From Petropleomorpha daqingensis (GTDB lineage Bacteria; Actinomycetota; Actinomycetes; Mycobacteriales; Geodermatophilaceae): a DNA stretch of 64,000 nt. Under the pieces are notes generated by a model, which searched no databases, was not told the origin of the DNA, and worked only from the letters and a program-made list of their open reading frames with translations. Position numbers and translations under genes: made by a program. Each line of letters starts with the position of its first letter. The stretch's first letter is position 1. Below, in pieces: positions 1-9,863 of this stretch. The stretch covers positions 4,109,197-4,173,196 of the forward strand of contig NZ_JACBZT010000001.1 in NCBI RefSeq assembly GCF_013408985.1. The letters run 5' to 3'.

Positions 1-282
1 GTCGCGGCGGTGCTGCGGCGTCCGCTGGAGTCGGCGATGCTGCTGCTCGTCGTGTCCGGACTGCAGGTGATCCTCGACCCGTTCGGCCTCGCGGCGCGGT
101 TCGTGCCGTTCTGGTCGGTGCGCGAGCTGGGCACCTGGACCGTCGACGGGACCGACGGCGGTTACGTCCGCCGGGCGCTGCTGCACGCCGTCGCCGTGGT
201 GGTGCTGCTCGGCGCGCTGACGGTCCTCGCCCGGGTCCGGGCTCTGCGTTCCCGCCCACACCTGCGCCTCATCGAGGTGTGA
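1..282 (+). CDS. Partial membrane protein, C-terminal end only
   Basis: The reading frame is already open at the first base and closes with TGA at 280-282, so only the last 93 residues are visible. They contain a hydrophobic stretch near residues 14-30 of the visible part and a second one (AVAVVVLLGALTVLA) near residues 65-80, followed by a short basic tail. This looks like the last transmembrane helices of an integral membrane protein. I do not recognise the family from this fragment. It is not obviously linked to dnaE, which starts about 190 bases later with its own ribosome binding site. Confidence 0.6.
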   Translation, partial: VAAVLRRPLESAMLLLVVSGLQVILDPFGLAARFVPFWSVRELGTWTVDGTDGGYVRRALLHAVAVVVLLGALTVLARVRALRSRPHLRLIEV

Positions 283-473
283 CGGAACGGACGCCGCGGC
301 CTGGGGAGACACGTTCTGTCAGACCCTCGGCGTAGACCTCGGACAGTGCGAGGATCGACCTACCGCCCACCGACCTCGCCCGACAGCACAGCACCTGCCG
401 GTCTTCCCCGCCGGTCGCCCGCCGGACGCACCGACGGTCGGGCACGCACGACCACCGAGGAGCACGACCGCCC

Positions 474-3400
474 GTGAGCAGCCCGTCCGATTCCTTCGCG
501 CACCTGCACGTGCACACCGAGTACTCGATGCTCGACGGCGCGGCGAAGCTGCCCGAGGTGACCAAGGCGGCCGCGGAGCAGGGCATGCCGGCGCTGGCGA
601 TGACCGACCACGGCAACGTGTTCGGCGCCTACGACTTCTACAAGCAGGCCAACGCCGCCGGCGTGAAGCCGATCATCGGCATGGAGGGCTACTACACCCC
701 CGGGTCGCGCTTCGACCGGGCGCCGTTCGACTTCGGCGACAACCTCATCGACGAGGACGGCGAGGGCGGTTCCTCGCGCGGCAAGGCCGCCTACACGCAC
801 ATGACGCTGCTGGCCCGCACCACCGAGGGCATGCACAACCTCTTCCGGATCTCCTCGCTGGCCAGCCTCGAGGGCCAGTACCGCAAGCCGCGCTTCGACC
901 GCGAGCTGCTCGAGCGGTACGGCACGGGCCTCATCGCCACCACCGGCTGCCCGTCGGGCGAGGTGAACATGTGGCTGCGCGCCGGCAAGGAGGACAAGGC
1001 CCGGCAGGCGGCGGCCGACTTCCAGGACATCTTCGGCAAGGAGAACTTCTACGCCGAGCTCATGGACCACGGCCTGTCCATCGAGAAGAAGACCCGCCCG
1101 CAGCTGATGGCCATCGCCAAGGACCTCGGCATCCCGCTGCTGGCCACCAACGACCTGCACTACACCCACCAGGACGACGCCGAGGCGCACGACGCCCTGC
1201 TGTGCATCCAGACCGGCGCCCGGCTCAACGAGACCAACCGCTTCAAGTTCAACGGCAACGGCTACTACCTCAAGAGCGCCGCCGAGATGCGCGCGCTGTT
1301 CCCCGGCGAGCTGGCCGTGGCCTGCGACAACACCCTGCTGATCGCCGAGCAGTGCGAGGTGGAGTTCACCGAGGGCGCCGACCTCATGCCCCGGTTCCCG
1401 CTGCCCGAGGGCGAGGACGAGACCTCCTGGTTCGTCAAGGAGGTCGAGCGGGGGCTGCACAAGCGCTGGCCGAACGGCATCCCGGACCACGTGCGCAAGC
1501 AGGCCGACTACGAGGTCGGGATCATCACCCAGATGGGCTTCCCCGGGTACTTCCTCGTGGTCGCCGACTTCATCAACTGGGCCAAGGACAACGGCATCCG
1601 GGTCGGCCCCGGCCGTGGCTCGGCCGCCGGCTCGCTGGCCGCCTACGCCATGGGCATCACCGACCTCGACCCGCTGGCGCACGGGCTGATCTTCGAGCGG
1701 TTCCTCAACCCCGAGCGCGTCTCGATGCCCGACGTCGACATCGACTTCGACGACCGCCGCCGCGGCGAGGTCATCCAGTACGTGTCGCGCAAGTACGGCG
1801 AGGAGCGGGTCAGCCAGATCGTCACCTACGGGACGATCAAGGCGAAGGCCGCGATCAAGGACGCCGCCCGCGTGCTCGACCGCCCCTACTCGGTCGGCGA
1901 CGAGCTCACCAAGCTCATGCCGCCGGACGTGATGGGCAAGGGCATCCCGCTGTCCGGGGTGTTCGACCCGGCCCACCCTCGCTACAAGGAGGCCGCGGAG
2001 TTCCGGTCCAAGTACGAGTCCGACCCCGGTGCGGCCGAGGTCGTCGACCAGGCCCGCAAGCTCGAGGGCCTGAAGCGGCAGTGGGGCGTGCACGCCGCCG
2101 GCGTGATCATCGGCCGCTACCCGCTCATCGACTCGATCCCGATCATGCGCCGGGAGGCCGACGGCGCCGTCATCACGCAATTCGACTACCCGACGTGCGA
2201 GACGCTCGGGCTGCTCAAGATGGACTTCCTGGGCCTGCGCAACCTCACCGTCATCGACGACGCGCTGCGCAACATCGTCGCCAACGGCAAGGACGCGATC
2301 GACCTCGACGAGCTCAGCAAGAACCTCACCGACCCGGCCACCTACGAGCTGCTCGCGCGCGGCGACACGCTCGGCGTCTTCCAGTTCGACGGCGGGCCGA
2401 TGCGCTCGCTGCTGCGGCTCATGCGCCCGGACAACTTCGAGGACATCTCCGCGGTCGGCGCGCTGTACCGGCCCGGCCCGATGGGTGCGAACTCGCACAC
2501 CAACTACGCGCTGCGCAAGAACGGTCAGCAGGAGATCACGCCGATCCACCCGGAGCTCGCCGAGCCCCTGGAGGACATCCTCGGCGGCACGTACGGCCTG
2601 ATCGTGTACCAGGAGCAGGTCATGGCGATCGCGCAGAAGGTCGCCGGGTACTCGCTCGGCAAGGCCGACCTGCTGCGCCGGGCCATGGGCAAGAAGAAGA
2701 AGTCGGTCCTGGACGCCGAGTTCGTCGGCTTCGAGGCCGGCATGAAGGAGCGCGGCTACTCCGCCGCGGCGATCAAGACGCTGTGGGACATCCTCGTCCC
2801 GTTCGCCGACTACGCGTTCAACAAGGCGCACTCGGCCGCCTACGGCCTGGTCTCCTACTGGACGGCGTACCTCAAGGCCAACTACCCGGCCGAGTACATG
2901 GCCGGCCTGCTCACCAGCGTCCAGGACGACAAGGACCGCCGGCCCGTCTACCTGGCCGAGTGCCGCCGCATGGGCATCAAGGTGCTGCCGCCCGACGTCA
3001 ACGAGTCCTCGTGGGACTTCACCGCTGTCGGCACCGACATCCGCTTCGGACTGGCGTCGGTCCGCAACGTCGGGCACAACGTCGTCGAGTCGATCGTCAA
3101 GGCCCGCGAGGAGAAGGGGGCGTTCAAGGACTTCCCCGACTTCATGCGCAAGATCGACACGGTGGCCTGCAACAAGAAGGTCATCGAGTCCCTCGCCAAG
3201 GCCGGCGCGTTCGACTCCCTCGGCCACTCCCGGCAGGGCATCGTCTCCATCCACGCCCAGGCCGTCGAGTCGGCGATGGGACTCAAGCGCAGGGAGGCCG
3301 AGGGGCAGTTCGACCTGTTCGGCAGCTTCGGCGACGGGGCCGAGGACGATCCGTTCGGCAGCGCGCTGAACCTCGTCATCCCGATGGCCGACTGGTCCAA

Positions 3401-4031
3401 GGCCGAGCGGCTGATGTTCGAGCGCGACATGCTCGGCCTCTACGTCTCCGACCACCCGCTGCACGGCGTCGAGCACGTGCTCGCCGCGCACGCCGACACC
3501 CCGATCGCCGAGATCAACGCCGGCGGGGTGGAGGACGGCGCCAACGTCACGATCGCCGGCATCCTCACCGCGGTCGGGCCGCGCACCAACAAGCAGGGCG
3601 CGCCCTGGGCGATCGCCACGGTCGAGGACCTCGAGTCCGGCATCGAGGTGCTGTTCTTCCCGAAGACGTGGGCGGAGTACTCCGAGCGCGTGGTCCGCGA
3701 CCAGATCGTCGTCGTCAAGGGCCGGATCAGCCGCCGCGACGACCAGCCGTCGCTGTTCGCCTCCGAGATCAGCATCCCCGAGCTCACCGAGGGCCCGCGC
3801 GGGCCGGTGCTGGTGTCGATGCCGGCGACCCGGTGCACCCCGCCGGTGGTGGAGCGGCTGCGCGAGGTGCTCGGCAGCCACCCCGGCACCACCGAGGTGC
3901 AGCTCAAGCTGATCAACGGCAGCCGCGAGACCGTGCTGCGCCTCGACCAGGGGCTGCGGGTGCGCCCGAGCACCGCGCTCATGGGCGACATCAAGGCGCT
4001 GCTCGGCCCGACCAGCGTCGCGATCCTCTGA
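474..4031 (+). CDS. dnaE: DNA polymerase III alpha subunit DnaE1
   Basis: Replicative DNA polymerase catalytic subunit, 1185 residues, the usual length for actinobacterial DnaE1. The N-terminus is a PHP domain (HLHVHTEYSMLDG near residue 10, TDHGN near residue 45). The palm carries the catalytic Asp triad in PDVDIDFDD at residues 419-427. GRGSAAGSLAAYAMG and FNKAHSAAYG are further C-family signatures. A helix-hairpin-helix region and a C-terminal OB fold (VTIAGILTAVG) follow. The GTG start at 474 is preceded by GAGGAG at 458-463. A strong hairpin ends the gene at 4068-4110, so it appears to be transcribed alone. Confidence 0.97.
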   Translation: MSSPSDSFAHLHVHTEYSMLDGAAKLPEVTKAAAEQGMPALAMTDHGNVFGAYDFYKQANAAGVKPIIGMEGYYTPGSRFDRAPFDFGDNLIDEDGEGGSSRGKAAYTHMTLLARTTEGMHNLFRISSLASLEGQYRKPRFDRELLERYGTGLIATTGCPSGEVNMWLRAGKEDKARQAAADFQDIFGKENFYAELMDHGLSIEKKTRPQLMAIAKDLGIPLLATNDLHYTHQDDAEAHDALLCIQTGARLNETNRFKFNGNGYYLKSAAEMRALFPGELAVACDNTLLIAEQCEVEFTEGADLMPRFPLPEGEDETSWFVKEVERGLHKRWPNGIPDHVRKQADYEVGIITQMGFPGYFLVVADFINWAKDNGIRVGPGRGSAAGSLAAYAMGITDLDPLAHGLIFERFLNPERVSMPDVDIDFDDRRRGEVIQYVSRKYGEERVSQIVTYGTIKAKAAIKDAARVLDRPYSVGDELTKLMPPDVMGKGIPLSGVFDPAHPRYKEAAEFRSKYESDPGAAEVVDQARKLEGLKRQWGVHAAGVIIGRYPLIDSIPIMRREADGAVITQFDYPTCETLGLLKMDFLGLRNLTVIDDALRNIVANGKDAIDLDELSKNLTDPATYELLARGDTLGVFQFDGGPMRSLLRLMRPDNFEDISAVGALYRPGPMGANSHTNYALRKNGQQEITPIHPELAEPLEDILGGTYGLIVYQEQVMAIAQKVAGYSLGKADLLRRAMGKKKKSVLDAEFVGFEAGMKERGYSAAAIKTLWDILVPFADYAFNKAHSAAYGLVSYWTAYLKANYPAEYMAGLLTSVQDDKDRRPVYLAECRRMGIKVLPPDVNESSWDFTAVGTDIRFGLASVRNVGHNVVESIVKAREEKGAFKDFPDFMRKIDTVACNKKVIESLAKAGAFDSLGHSRQGIVSIHAQAVESAMGLKRREAEGQFDLFGSFGDGAEDDPFGSALNLVIPMADWSKAERLMFERDMLGLYVSDHPLHGVEHVLAAHADTPIAEINAGGVEDGANVTIAGILTAVGPRTNKQGAPWAIATVEDLESGIEVLFFPKTWAEYSERVVRDQIVVVKGRISRRDDQPSLFASEISIPELTEGPRGPVLVSMPATRCTPPVVERLREVLGSHPGTTEVQLKLINGSRETVLRLDQGLRVRPSTALMGDIKALLGPTSVAIL

Positions 4032-4067
4032 GCGTTCGCGGGCACGGCCCCGCGTCGAAAGAGATGC

Positions 4068-4110
4068 ACGTCCGTGGCCCTCTCGCCCTCGGGGAGAGGG
4101 CCACTGACGT
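4068..4110 (+). terminator. Hairpin terminator after dnaE
   Basis: GTGGCCCTCTC (4074-4084) pairs perfectly with GAGAGGGCCAC (4094-4104). An outer ACGTC/GACGT pair (4068-4072 with 4106-4110) extends the stem. There is no T-run, as is common for actinobacterial terminators. Confidence 0.75.
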
Positions 4111-4174
4111 GTGATCACCTCGGGTCCCGCGAGGCGGTTGACCTTTTCCCAGGCTTCCGGGGTTCACTGGGGTC

Positions 4175-4876
4175 ATGAGCTCTCCCGACCCGGACGACCG
4201 CCCGGGCGCGGTTCCAGCGGCCGGGGCCGGCCCGGCGTGGTTCCCGCCCGCTCCGGCGGCGGCCGCGCCGCTGCCCGCCCGGCGACCGTGGTCGGCGTTC
4301 CGGGAGGTGCGCGGGGACCTGCGGACCGCCGCGGTCGTCGTCGCGGTGCTCGCGGTCTCCGGGTTCCTCGTCGGCCTGCTGTGGTGGCTGCTGGCGCCGC
4401 GCGCCGACTTCCGGATCACCGCCGAGGGACCGGCCGCGATCGGCAACCCGTCGGAGGAGCTCTTCGCCGCCGACGACGCCGTCTTCGCGCTGCTGATGGC
4501 CGGGCTCGGTCTGCTCGCCGGCCTGCTCGCCTGGTTCCTGCTACGGCGGCGCCGGGGCATCGCCACGCTGCTGGCGCTCGCCGTCGGGACGGCGGCCGCC
4601 GGCGTGATCGCCTGGCGGCTGGGCGAGCTGCTCGGGCCCGCGCCGAGCAAGGCGGAGCTGGCCGACGTCGGCGGCAAGGTCACCACCGCCCTGGGCCTGC
4701 ACTCGCTGCCCGCGCTGGCGGTGGGCCCCTTCTGCGCGGTCCTCGTCTACCTGGCCGCCTCGCTGTTCACCCGCCGCGACGACCTGGGCCGCTCGTACCT
4801 GCCACCGCCCGTGCTGGCCGCCGAACCGACGTTCCCCGAACCGTTCGACGCCCCCGCGGGCCGGTCGCAGGGCTGA
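4175..4876 (+). CDS. DUF2567-like membrane protein
   Basis: Integral membrane protein of 233 residues with no assigned function. A Pro/Ala-rich cytoplasmic N-terminus (about 45 residues) is followed by a first transmembrane helix (VVVVAVLAVSGFLVGLLWWLL, near 54-74). Helices near 105-120 and 128-148 and one near 180-200 (LPALAVGPFCAVLVYLAASLF) follow. The pattern of four helices with an extracytoplasmic loop after the first resembles actinobacterial DUF2567 proteins. A TTGACC box at 4138-4143 and TTCACT at 4163-4168 lie upstream of the ATG. It ends 4 bases before the convergent LON-domain gene, so the two transcripts probably meet here. Confidence 0.6.
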   Translation: MSSPDPDDRPGAVPAAGAGPAWFPPAPAAAAPLPARRPWSAFREVRGDLRTAAVVVAVLAVSGFLVGLLWWLLAPRADFRITAEGPAAIGNPSEELFAADDAVFALLMAGLGLLAGLLAWFLLRRRRGIATLLALAVGTAAAGVIAWRLGELLGPAPSKAELADVGGKVTTALGLHSLPALAVGPFCAVLVYLAASLFTRRDDLGRSYLPPPVLAAEPTFPEPFDAPAGRSQG

Positions 4877-4880
4877 CCGG

Positions 4881-5726
4881 TCAGTTCACCGTCATCGGGG
4901 TGGCGAACTCCTGCAGGGGCACGGGCACCGCGCCCAGGGTCTGCAGGATGGTCAGCTCGCGGCGCAGCAGCCGCGACTCCGCGGCCAGCCGCCGTCGGGT
5001 CGCCGAGATCGCCAGCAGCGCCTGGCGGTCCTCGGTGGTGAGCAGCGCCGCGGCCGCGACCAGCCAGGACAGCGCGCGGGGGTCGTCGGCCACGGCGCGC
5101 AGCAGCTCGGCGGTCTGGGCGCCGACGCTCAGCGCCGGGCCGTCGGCGGGATCGGCGAGGTCGGGGTCGAGGTCCTCGTCGTCCCCGGGTGTCCAGCCGC
5201 CGCCGCGCAGCGCCGCCACCTCGGCCACGTAGCGGGTGAACAGCTCCCGCACGCCGCGGACGACCACGGCCATCGAGCTGCGGGCGACCTCGGCGGCGAC
5301 GTCGTCCCCAGCCGGGCCGACCAGGCCCTCGGCGTCACCGGCCGCCTCCTCGGCGGCCTCCTCCTCGGCCAGCCACTCGACCTCGCCCTGCAGGTAGGGC
5401 GGGTCCTCCCCGACGACGACGTCGAGCAGCCGGAACCGGTCGGCGCCCACGGTGGTGATCCGGAACCGGCCGTCGGGCTGCGGCCGGACCGCCTGCAGCC
5501 GGGCCGAGCAGCCGACGTCGTAGAGCGCCTCGGCGGGGGAGACCCGCTCGACCTCCCAGCCCTGCCTGATCGCGACGACGCCGAAGAAGCGCTGCGGGCT
5601 GCCGGCCGGCAGCGCGATCAGGTCCTGCACCAGGCGGCGGTAGCGCGGCTCGAAGATCGACAGCGGCAGCACCACACCGGGGAACAGGGGCGACCCCAGG
5701 GGAAACAGCGGGATGAGCTCGCCCAC
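4881..5726 (-). CDS. LON peptidase substrate-binding domain protein
   Basis: Protein of 281 residues with a LON N-terminal (substrate-binding) domain and no protease or ATPase domain. The domain starts at once: [31 protein letters not shown] within the first 35 residues is the family signature. An acidic Glu/Ala-rich insert ([18 protein letters not shown]) lies mid-protein, and the C-terminal third is helical and Arg-rich ([26 protein letters not shown]). The GTG at 5726 is preferred because family homology begins right there and a TAGGCT -10 box sits 7 bases upstream, giving a leaderless mRNA. Longer upstream readings would run into the hisD promoter region. Role unknown; possibly protein quality control. 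Confidence 0.8.
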   Translation of the reverse strand: MGELIPLFPLGSPLFPGVVLPLSIFEPRYRRLVQDLIALPAGSPQRFFGVVAIRQGWEVERVSPAEALYDVGCSARLQAVRPQPDGRFRITTVGADRFRLLDVVVGEDPPYLQGEVEWLAEEEAAEEAAGDAEGLVGPAGDDVAAEVARSSMAVVVRGVRELFTRYVAEVAALRGGGWTPGDDEDLDPDLADPADGPALSVGAQTAELLRAVADDPRALSWLVAAAALLTTEDRQALLAISATRRRLAAESRLLRRELTILQTLGAVPVPLQEFATPMTVN

Positions 5727-5733
5727 GGGCCCG

Positions 5734-5739
5734 AGCCTA
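5734..5739 (-). promoter_or_regulatory. -10 box of LON-domain gene (leaderless)
   Basis: Read on the minus strand this is TAGGCT, followed by 7 bases and then the GTG start at 5726. It lies back to back with a TACCCT at 5787-5792 that could serve the divergent hisD gene. Confidence 0.5.
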
Positions 5740-5826
5740 CGGTCGCCGGGCGGCAGGCGGCGGGCGGGCTCTCCCGGCGCGCTGGCTACCCTTGAGGTTC
5801 GCCCGCCCACTCCGGAGGTGTCGCCC

Positions 5827-7131
5827 GTGCTCGCCCGCATCGACCTGCGTGGATCTGCGTTGCCGCCGGCGCGCGAGCTCGCCGGCCTGCTGCCCCGGGC
5901 AGCCACCGACATCGACTCGGTCCTGGCCACCGTGCGCCCGCTCTGCGAGGACGTCCGGCTGCGCGGCGCCCAGGCCGTCCGGGAGATCACCGCCCGGCTC
6001 GACGGCGTCGACCTCGAGGACTTCGCCGTCCCGCAGGCCGCCCTCGACCGCGCCCTGGCCGAGTGCGACCCGACGCTGCGCGCCGCCCTGGAGGAGTCGA
6101 TCGCCCGGGTCCGCACGGTGCACGCCGACCAGCGGCGCACCGACGTGACCACCCAGGTGGTGCCCGGCGGGACGGTCACCGAGCGCTGGCTGCCGGTGCG
6201 CCGCGTCGGGCTGTACGTGCCCGGAGGCCTGGCGCCGCTGCTCTCGAGCGTCGTGATGAACGTGGTGCCGGCGCAGATCGCCGGGGTCGGCTCGATCGCG
6301 GTCGCCTCGCCGCCGCAGCGCGACCACGGGGGGCTGCCCGACCCGGGCGTGCTGGCCGCGTGCGCGCTGCTCGGCGTCACCGAGGTCTACGCGGTCGGCG
6401 GCGCGCAGGCGATCGCCGTCTTCGGCTACGGCGCGGGCTCCTGCGAGCCGGTCGACATGGTCACCGGGCCGGGCAACGTCTACACGACGGCGGCCAAGCG
6501 GCTGCTCCGCGGCCTGATCGGGATCGACTCCGAGGCCGGCCCGACCGAGGTCGCCGTCCTCGCCGACGACACCGCCGACCCCGTGCACGTCGCGGCCGAC
6601 CTGATCAGCCAGGCCGAGCACGACCCGCTGGCCGGCGCGGTGCTGGTGACGACGAGCGAGGCGCTCGCCGACGCCGTCCTCGACCTGGTCCCGGGGCAGG
6701 TGGCCGCCACCAAGCACTCCGACCGGATCATGACCGCCCTCGACGGCAGCCAGTCCGGCGTGGTGCTGGTCGACGACCTCGATGCCGGGCTCGCGGTGGT
6801 CGACGCCTACGCCGCCGAGCACCTGGAGATCCAGACCCGGAACGCCCGCGAGGTGGCGCTGCGCGTGCGCAACGCCGGCGCGATCTTCGTCGGACCGTGG
6901 TCGCCGGTGTCGCTGGGCGACTACGCGGCCGGGTCCAACCACGTGCTGCCCACCGGCGGCTGCGCGCGGCACTCCAGCGGGCTGTCGGTGCAGTCGTTCC
7001 TGCGCGGCATCCACGTCGTCGAGTACGACGAGCAGGCGCTGGCCGAGGTCGCCCCGCACATCGACGCGCTCGCCGGCGCCGAGGACCTGCCCGCGCACGC
7101 CGCCGCCGTGCGGGCCCGCACCCGCGCATGA
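5827..7131 (+). CDS. hisD: Histidinol dehydrogenase
   Basis: Catalyses the last two oxidations of histidine synthesis (histidinol to histidine, NAD-dependent, Zn enzyme); 434 residues, normal length. Visible signatures: [19 protein letters not shown], the [16 protein letters not shown] segment, [27 protein letters not shown] (Zn ligands Gln and His), [10 protein letters not shown] and [22 protein letters not shown]. The GTG at 5827 is chosen because GGAGGTG lies 7 bases upstream and family homology starts within ten residues. It opens the first histidine block; its ATGA overlap with hisC shows translational coupling. Confidence 0.97.
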   Translation: MLARIDLRGSALPPARELAGLLPRAATDIDSVLATVRPLCEDVRLRGAQAVREITARLDGVDLEDFAVPQAALDRALAECDPTLRAALEESIARVRTVHADQRRTDVTTQVVPGGTVTERWLPVRRVGLYVPGGLAPLLSSVVMNVVPAQIAGVGSIAVASPPQRDHGGLPDPGVLAACALLGVTEVYAVGGAQAIAVFGYGAGSCEPVDMVTGPGNVYTTAAKRLLRGLIGIDSEAGPTEVAVLADDTADPVHVAADLISQAEHDPLAGAVLVTTSEALADAVLDLVPGQVAATKHSDRIMTALDGSQSGVVLVDDLDAGLAVVDAYAAEHLEIQTRNAREVALRVRNAGAIFVGPWSPVSLGDYAAGSNHVLPTGGCARHSSGLSVQSFLRGIHVVEYDEQALAEVAPHIDALAGAEDLPAHAAAVRARTRA

Positions 7132-8240
7132 CCGATCTGGACGCGCTCCCGCTGCGGCCGGAGCTCCGGGGTCGCACGCCCTACGGTGCGCCGCAGCTGA
7201 AGGTCACCCACCGGCTCAACACCAACGAGAACCCCTACCCGCTGCCCGCCGAGCTGCTCGCCGACCTCGGCACGGCGCTGGCCGAGGCGTCGCGGGAGCT
7301 CAACCGCTATCCCGACCGCGACGCGGTCGGCCTGCGCGCCGATCTCGCGACCTACCTGACCAGGACGTCGGGGGAGCGGATCGAGGCCGGACAGGTGTGG
7401 GCCGCGAACGGGTCGAACGAGGTGCTCCAGCAGCTGCTGCAGACCTTCGGCGGCAGCGGGCGGACCGCGCTGGGCTTCACGCCGTCGTACTCGATGCACC
7501 CGATCATCTCGGCGGGCACCGGCACGGCCTGGGTCGACGGGCACCGCAGGGCCGACTTCACCATCGACGCCGCCGCGGCGGTCGCCCAGGTGCGCGAGGT
7601 GCGGCCGGACGTCGTCTTCGTGACCAGCCCGAACAACCCGACCGGCACCGCCGTCGCCCTGGAGACGATCGCCGAGCTGTACGACGCCACAGACGGGGTG
7701 CTCATCGTCGACGAGGCGTACGCCGAGTTCGCGCGCGAGGGGACGCCGTCGGCGCTGACCCTGCTGCCCGGCCGGCCGCGGCTGGTGGTCAGCCGGACGA
7801 TGAGCAAGGCGTTCGGCATGGCCGGGCTGCGGCTGGGCTACCTGGCCGCCGACGCCGCCGTCGTCGACGCGCTGCAGCTGGTCCGGCTGCCGTACCACCT
7901 GTCCTCGCTGACGCAGGCGGCGGCGCGGACGGCGCTGGCGCACACCCCGGCGCTGCTGGCGACGGTCGAGGCGGTCAAGGTCGAGCGGGACCGCATCGTC
8001 GCGGCGCTGCCCGCCATGGGGCTGACCAGCGTGCCGAGCGACGCCAACTTCGTGCTGTTCGGCCGGTTCGCCGACGCGGCCGCCGCCTGGCAGGCGCTGC
8101 TCGACCGCGACGTCCTGGTCCGCGACGTCGGCCTGCCCGGCTGGCTGCGGGTCACGGCCGGGACGCCCGTGGAGACCGACGCCTTCCTCACCGCACTGGG
8201 TGAGGTCGCGCCGGAGTTCCGCGCCTCTCTGGGAGACTGA
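7128..8240 (+). CDS. hisC: Histidinol-phosphate aminotransferase
   Basis: PLP-dependent class I/II aminotransferase converting imidazole-acetol phosphate to histidinol phosphate; 370 residues. The N-terminal TNENPYPLP, the [13 protein letters not shown] loop and VDEAYAEF are family motifs, and Lys227 in [17 protein letters not shown] is the expected PLP Schiff-base lysine. The ATG overlaps the hisD stop (ATGA). It is followed by an 82-base gap with a repeat-like hairpin before hisB, the only real break inside this histidine block. Confidence 0.96.
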   Translation: MTDLDALPLRPELRGRTPYGAPQLKVTHRLNTNENPYPLPAELLADLGTALAEASRELNRYPDRDAVGLRADLATYLTRTSGERIEAGQVWAANGSNEVLQQLLQTFGGSGRTALGFTPSYSMHPIISAGTGTAWVDGHRRADFTIDAAAAVAQVREVRPDVVFVTSPNNPTGTAVALETIAELYDATDGVLIVDEAYAEFAREGTPSALTLLPGRPRLVVSRTMSKAFGMAGLRLGYLAADAAVVDALQLVRLPYHLSSLTQAAARTALAHTPALLATVEAVKVERDRIVAALPAMGLTSVPSDANFVLFGRFADAAAAWQALLDRDVLVRDVGLPGWLRVTAGTPVETDAFLTALGEVAPEFRASLGD

Positions 8241-8244
8241 GCCC

Positions 8245-8320
8245 GGTGAGCGAGCTTGCGAGCTCACCAAGAACAGAGCCCGCCGCGGCGAACGAGCCGA
8301 CGAGCGTCAGCGAGGAGGCG
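8245..8320. repeat. Candidate dispersed repeat between hisC and hisB
   Basis: GGTGAGC (8245-8251) pairs with GCTCACC (8262-8268) over a 10-base loop, with a competing inner GAGCT/AGCTC pairing. The rest of the element (CGAGCCGACGAGCGTCAGCG, then GAGGAGGCG) is not coding in a conserved way and provides the ribosome binding site of hisB. Similar strings are, in my recollection, common between genes in actinomycetes. Only one copy is visible here, so repeat status is an inference. Confidence 0.35.
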
Positions 8321-8322
8321 TA

Positions 8323-8919
8323 GTGAGCCGCACTGCACGGGTGGAACGGGCGACCAGCGAGACCAAGCTGGTCGTCGAGCTCGACCTCGACGGCACGGGC
8401 GTCGGCGACATCAGCACCGGGGTCGGCTTCTACGACCACATGCTGACCGCGCTGGCCAAGCACAGCGGAATCGACCTCACCGTCCGGGCGGACGGCGACC
8501 TGCACATCGACGCCCACCACACCGTGGAGGACGTCGCGATCGCCCTCGGCCAGGCCTTCGCCGAGGCGCTGGGGGACAAGAAGGGCATCACCCGCTACGG
8601 CGACGCCACGATCCCGATGGACGAGGTGCTGGTCCAGGCCGCCGTCGACCTCTCCGGCCGCCCGTACTTCGTGCACGCCGAGCCCGAGACCATGACGCCG
8701 ATGATCGGGCCGGACTACCCGACGTCGCTGACCAAGCACGTGCTCGAGTCGTTCGCCTTCAACGCGCGGATCACCCTGCACGTGCGGGTGCTCTACGCCG
8801 GCCGCGACGCCCACCACATCGTCGAGGGGCAGTTCAAGGCCCTGGCCCGCGCGCTGCGCGTCGCCGTCGCGATCGACCCGCGGGTGGCCGGCGTCCCGTC
8901 GACCAAGGGCGCGCTGTAG
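8323..8919 (+). CDS. hisB: Imidazoleglycerol-phosphate dehydratase
   Basis: Mn-dependent dehydratase of the histidine pathway, 198 residues, with no fused phosphatase domain. Metal-binding motifs [15 protein letters not shown] and the second half-repeat [20 protein letters not shown] are intact, and [17 protein letters not shown] is also family-specific. GAGGAG about 8 bases before the GTG at 8323 supports this start; upstream in-frame codons would translate the repeat element instead. It is followed within 4 bases by a small membrane gene. Confidence 0.96.
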   Translation: MSRTARVERATSETKLVVELDLDGTGVGDISTGVGFYDHMLTALAKHSGIDLTVRADGDLHIDAHHTVEDVAIALGQAFAEALGDKKGITRYGDATIPMDEVLVQAAVDLSGRPYFVHAEPETMTPMIGPDYPTSLTKHVLESFAFNARITLHVRVLYAGRDAHHIVEGQFKALARALRVAVAIDPRVAGVPSTKGAL

Positions 8920-8923
8920 TCCG

Positions 8924-9154
8924 GTGGACTTCGGCCTGGTCCTGCTCATCGTGGGCGGCTTCCTGCTGGGCGGCGCCTGGAGCATGTGGCGGCAGAGCGG
9001 CGAGCAGGACGAGCCGCCGGCGACCGGCCGCCCGAAGCCGGGCGCGCAGGCCGCGCAGCCGCGTGGGCGATCGGTACCGCACGTCGTGATCGCGGTGATC
9101 CTGCTGATCGCCGCGCTGCTCGCCACGGCGTCGGGCATCCTGCGGCTCATCTGA
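8924..9154 (+). CDS. Small two-helix membrane protein between hisB and hisH
   Basis: A 76-residue hypothetical protein starting with GTG 4 bases after the hisB stop. Two hydrophobic segments are clear: [20 protein letters not shown] at residues 3-22 and [20 protein letters not shown] near 52-71. The linker between them is polar, Pro- and Gln-rich. Its place in the histidine transcript suggests co-expression only; nothing in the sequence suggests an enzymatic role. No family recognised. Confidence 0.6.
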   Translation: MDFGLVLLIVGGFLLGGAWSMWRQSGEQDEPPATGRPKPGAQAAQPRGRSVPHVVIAVILLIAALLATASGILRLI

Positions 9155-9173
9155 GCGGCTCACCGGGACGCCG

Positions 9174-9179
9174 TACCGT
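9174..9179 (+). promoter_or_regulatory. -10 box of hisH (leaderless)
   Basis: TACCGT followed by 7 bases and the GTG start of hisH. This suggests hisH can be transcribed separately from hisB. Confidence 0.45.
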
Positions 9180-9186
9180 GGGCAGC

Positions 9187-9825
9187 GTGAAGAAGGTCGT
9201 CGTCCTGGACTACGGCTCGGGCAACCTGCGCTCGGCCGAGCGCGCACTGGCCCGGGTCGGCGCCGACGTCACCGTGACCGCCGACGCGCAGCAGGCGCTC
9301 GACGCCGACGGCCTCGTCGTCCCGGGCGTGGGCGCGTTCGCCGCGTGCATGCAGGGGCTGCGCGCGGTCGACGGGCCGCGGGTCATCGGCCGGCGGCTGG
9401 CCGGCGGCCGCCCGGTGCTCGGCATCTGCGTCGGCATGCAGATCCTCTTCGAGCGCGGGGTCGAGCACGGGCACGACGCCGAGGGCTGCGGCGAGTGGCC
9501 GGGCGTCGTCGAGCAGCTCAAGGCCCCCGTGCTGCCGCACATGGGCTGGAACACCGTCGAGTCGCCGCAGGGCAGCGTCCTGTTCGACGGCCTCGCCGAC
9601 CAGCGCTTCTACTTCGTGCACTCCTACGGCGTCCGCGACTTCCCGCTCGGCAGCGACGGCACCCCCTCGCGGATCAAGCCCCCGCTGGTCACCTGGGCCG
9701 AGCACGGCGACCGCTTCGTCGCCGGCGTCGAGAACGGCGCCCTGTCGGCCACCCAGTTCCACCCCGAGAAGAGCGGTGACGCCGGGGCTCAGCTGCTCAG
9801 GAACTGGCTGGACACGCTGGACTGA
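9187..9825 (+). CDS. hisH: Imidazole glycerol phosphate synthase, glutaminase subunit
   Basis: Class I glutamine amidotransferase that feeds ammonia to HisF; 212 residues. The catalytic triad is visible: Cys81 in LGICVGMQ, and His192 and Glu194 in TQFHPEKSG. The oxyanion-loop segment [12 protein letters not shown] is also present. The GTG at 9187 sits 7 bases after a TACCGT -10 box. Its partner hisF lies about 7 kb downstream beyond an insertion of unrelated genes. Confidence 0.96.
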   Translation: MKKVVVLDYGSGNLRSAERALARVGADVTVTADAQQALDADGLVVPGVGAFAACMQGLRAVDGPRVIGRRLAGGRPVLGICVGMQILFERGVEHGHDAEGCGEWPGVVEQLKAPVLPHMGWNTVESPQGSVLFDGLADQRFYFVHSYGVRDFPLGSDGTPSRIKPPLVTWAEHGDRFVAGVENGALSATQFHPEKSGDAGAQLLRNWLDTLD

Positions 9826-9851
9826 CGACAGCCCGCAGGCGGGCCGACACC

Positions 9852-9857
9852 TAGGGT
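9852..9857 (+). promoter_or_regulatory. -10 box of M28 peptidase gene (leaderless)
   Basis: TAGGGT, 6 bases before the GTG start at 9864. Confidence 0.5.
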
Positions 9858-9863
9858 GACGCC

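Noticed and set aside
360-4118. Very long open frame on the minus strand opposite dnaE
   Set aside because: High-GC antisense shadow: Arg/Val/His/Gly-rich composition, no ribosome binding site, and dnaE on the plus strand has every expected motif.
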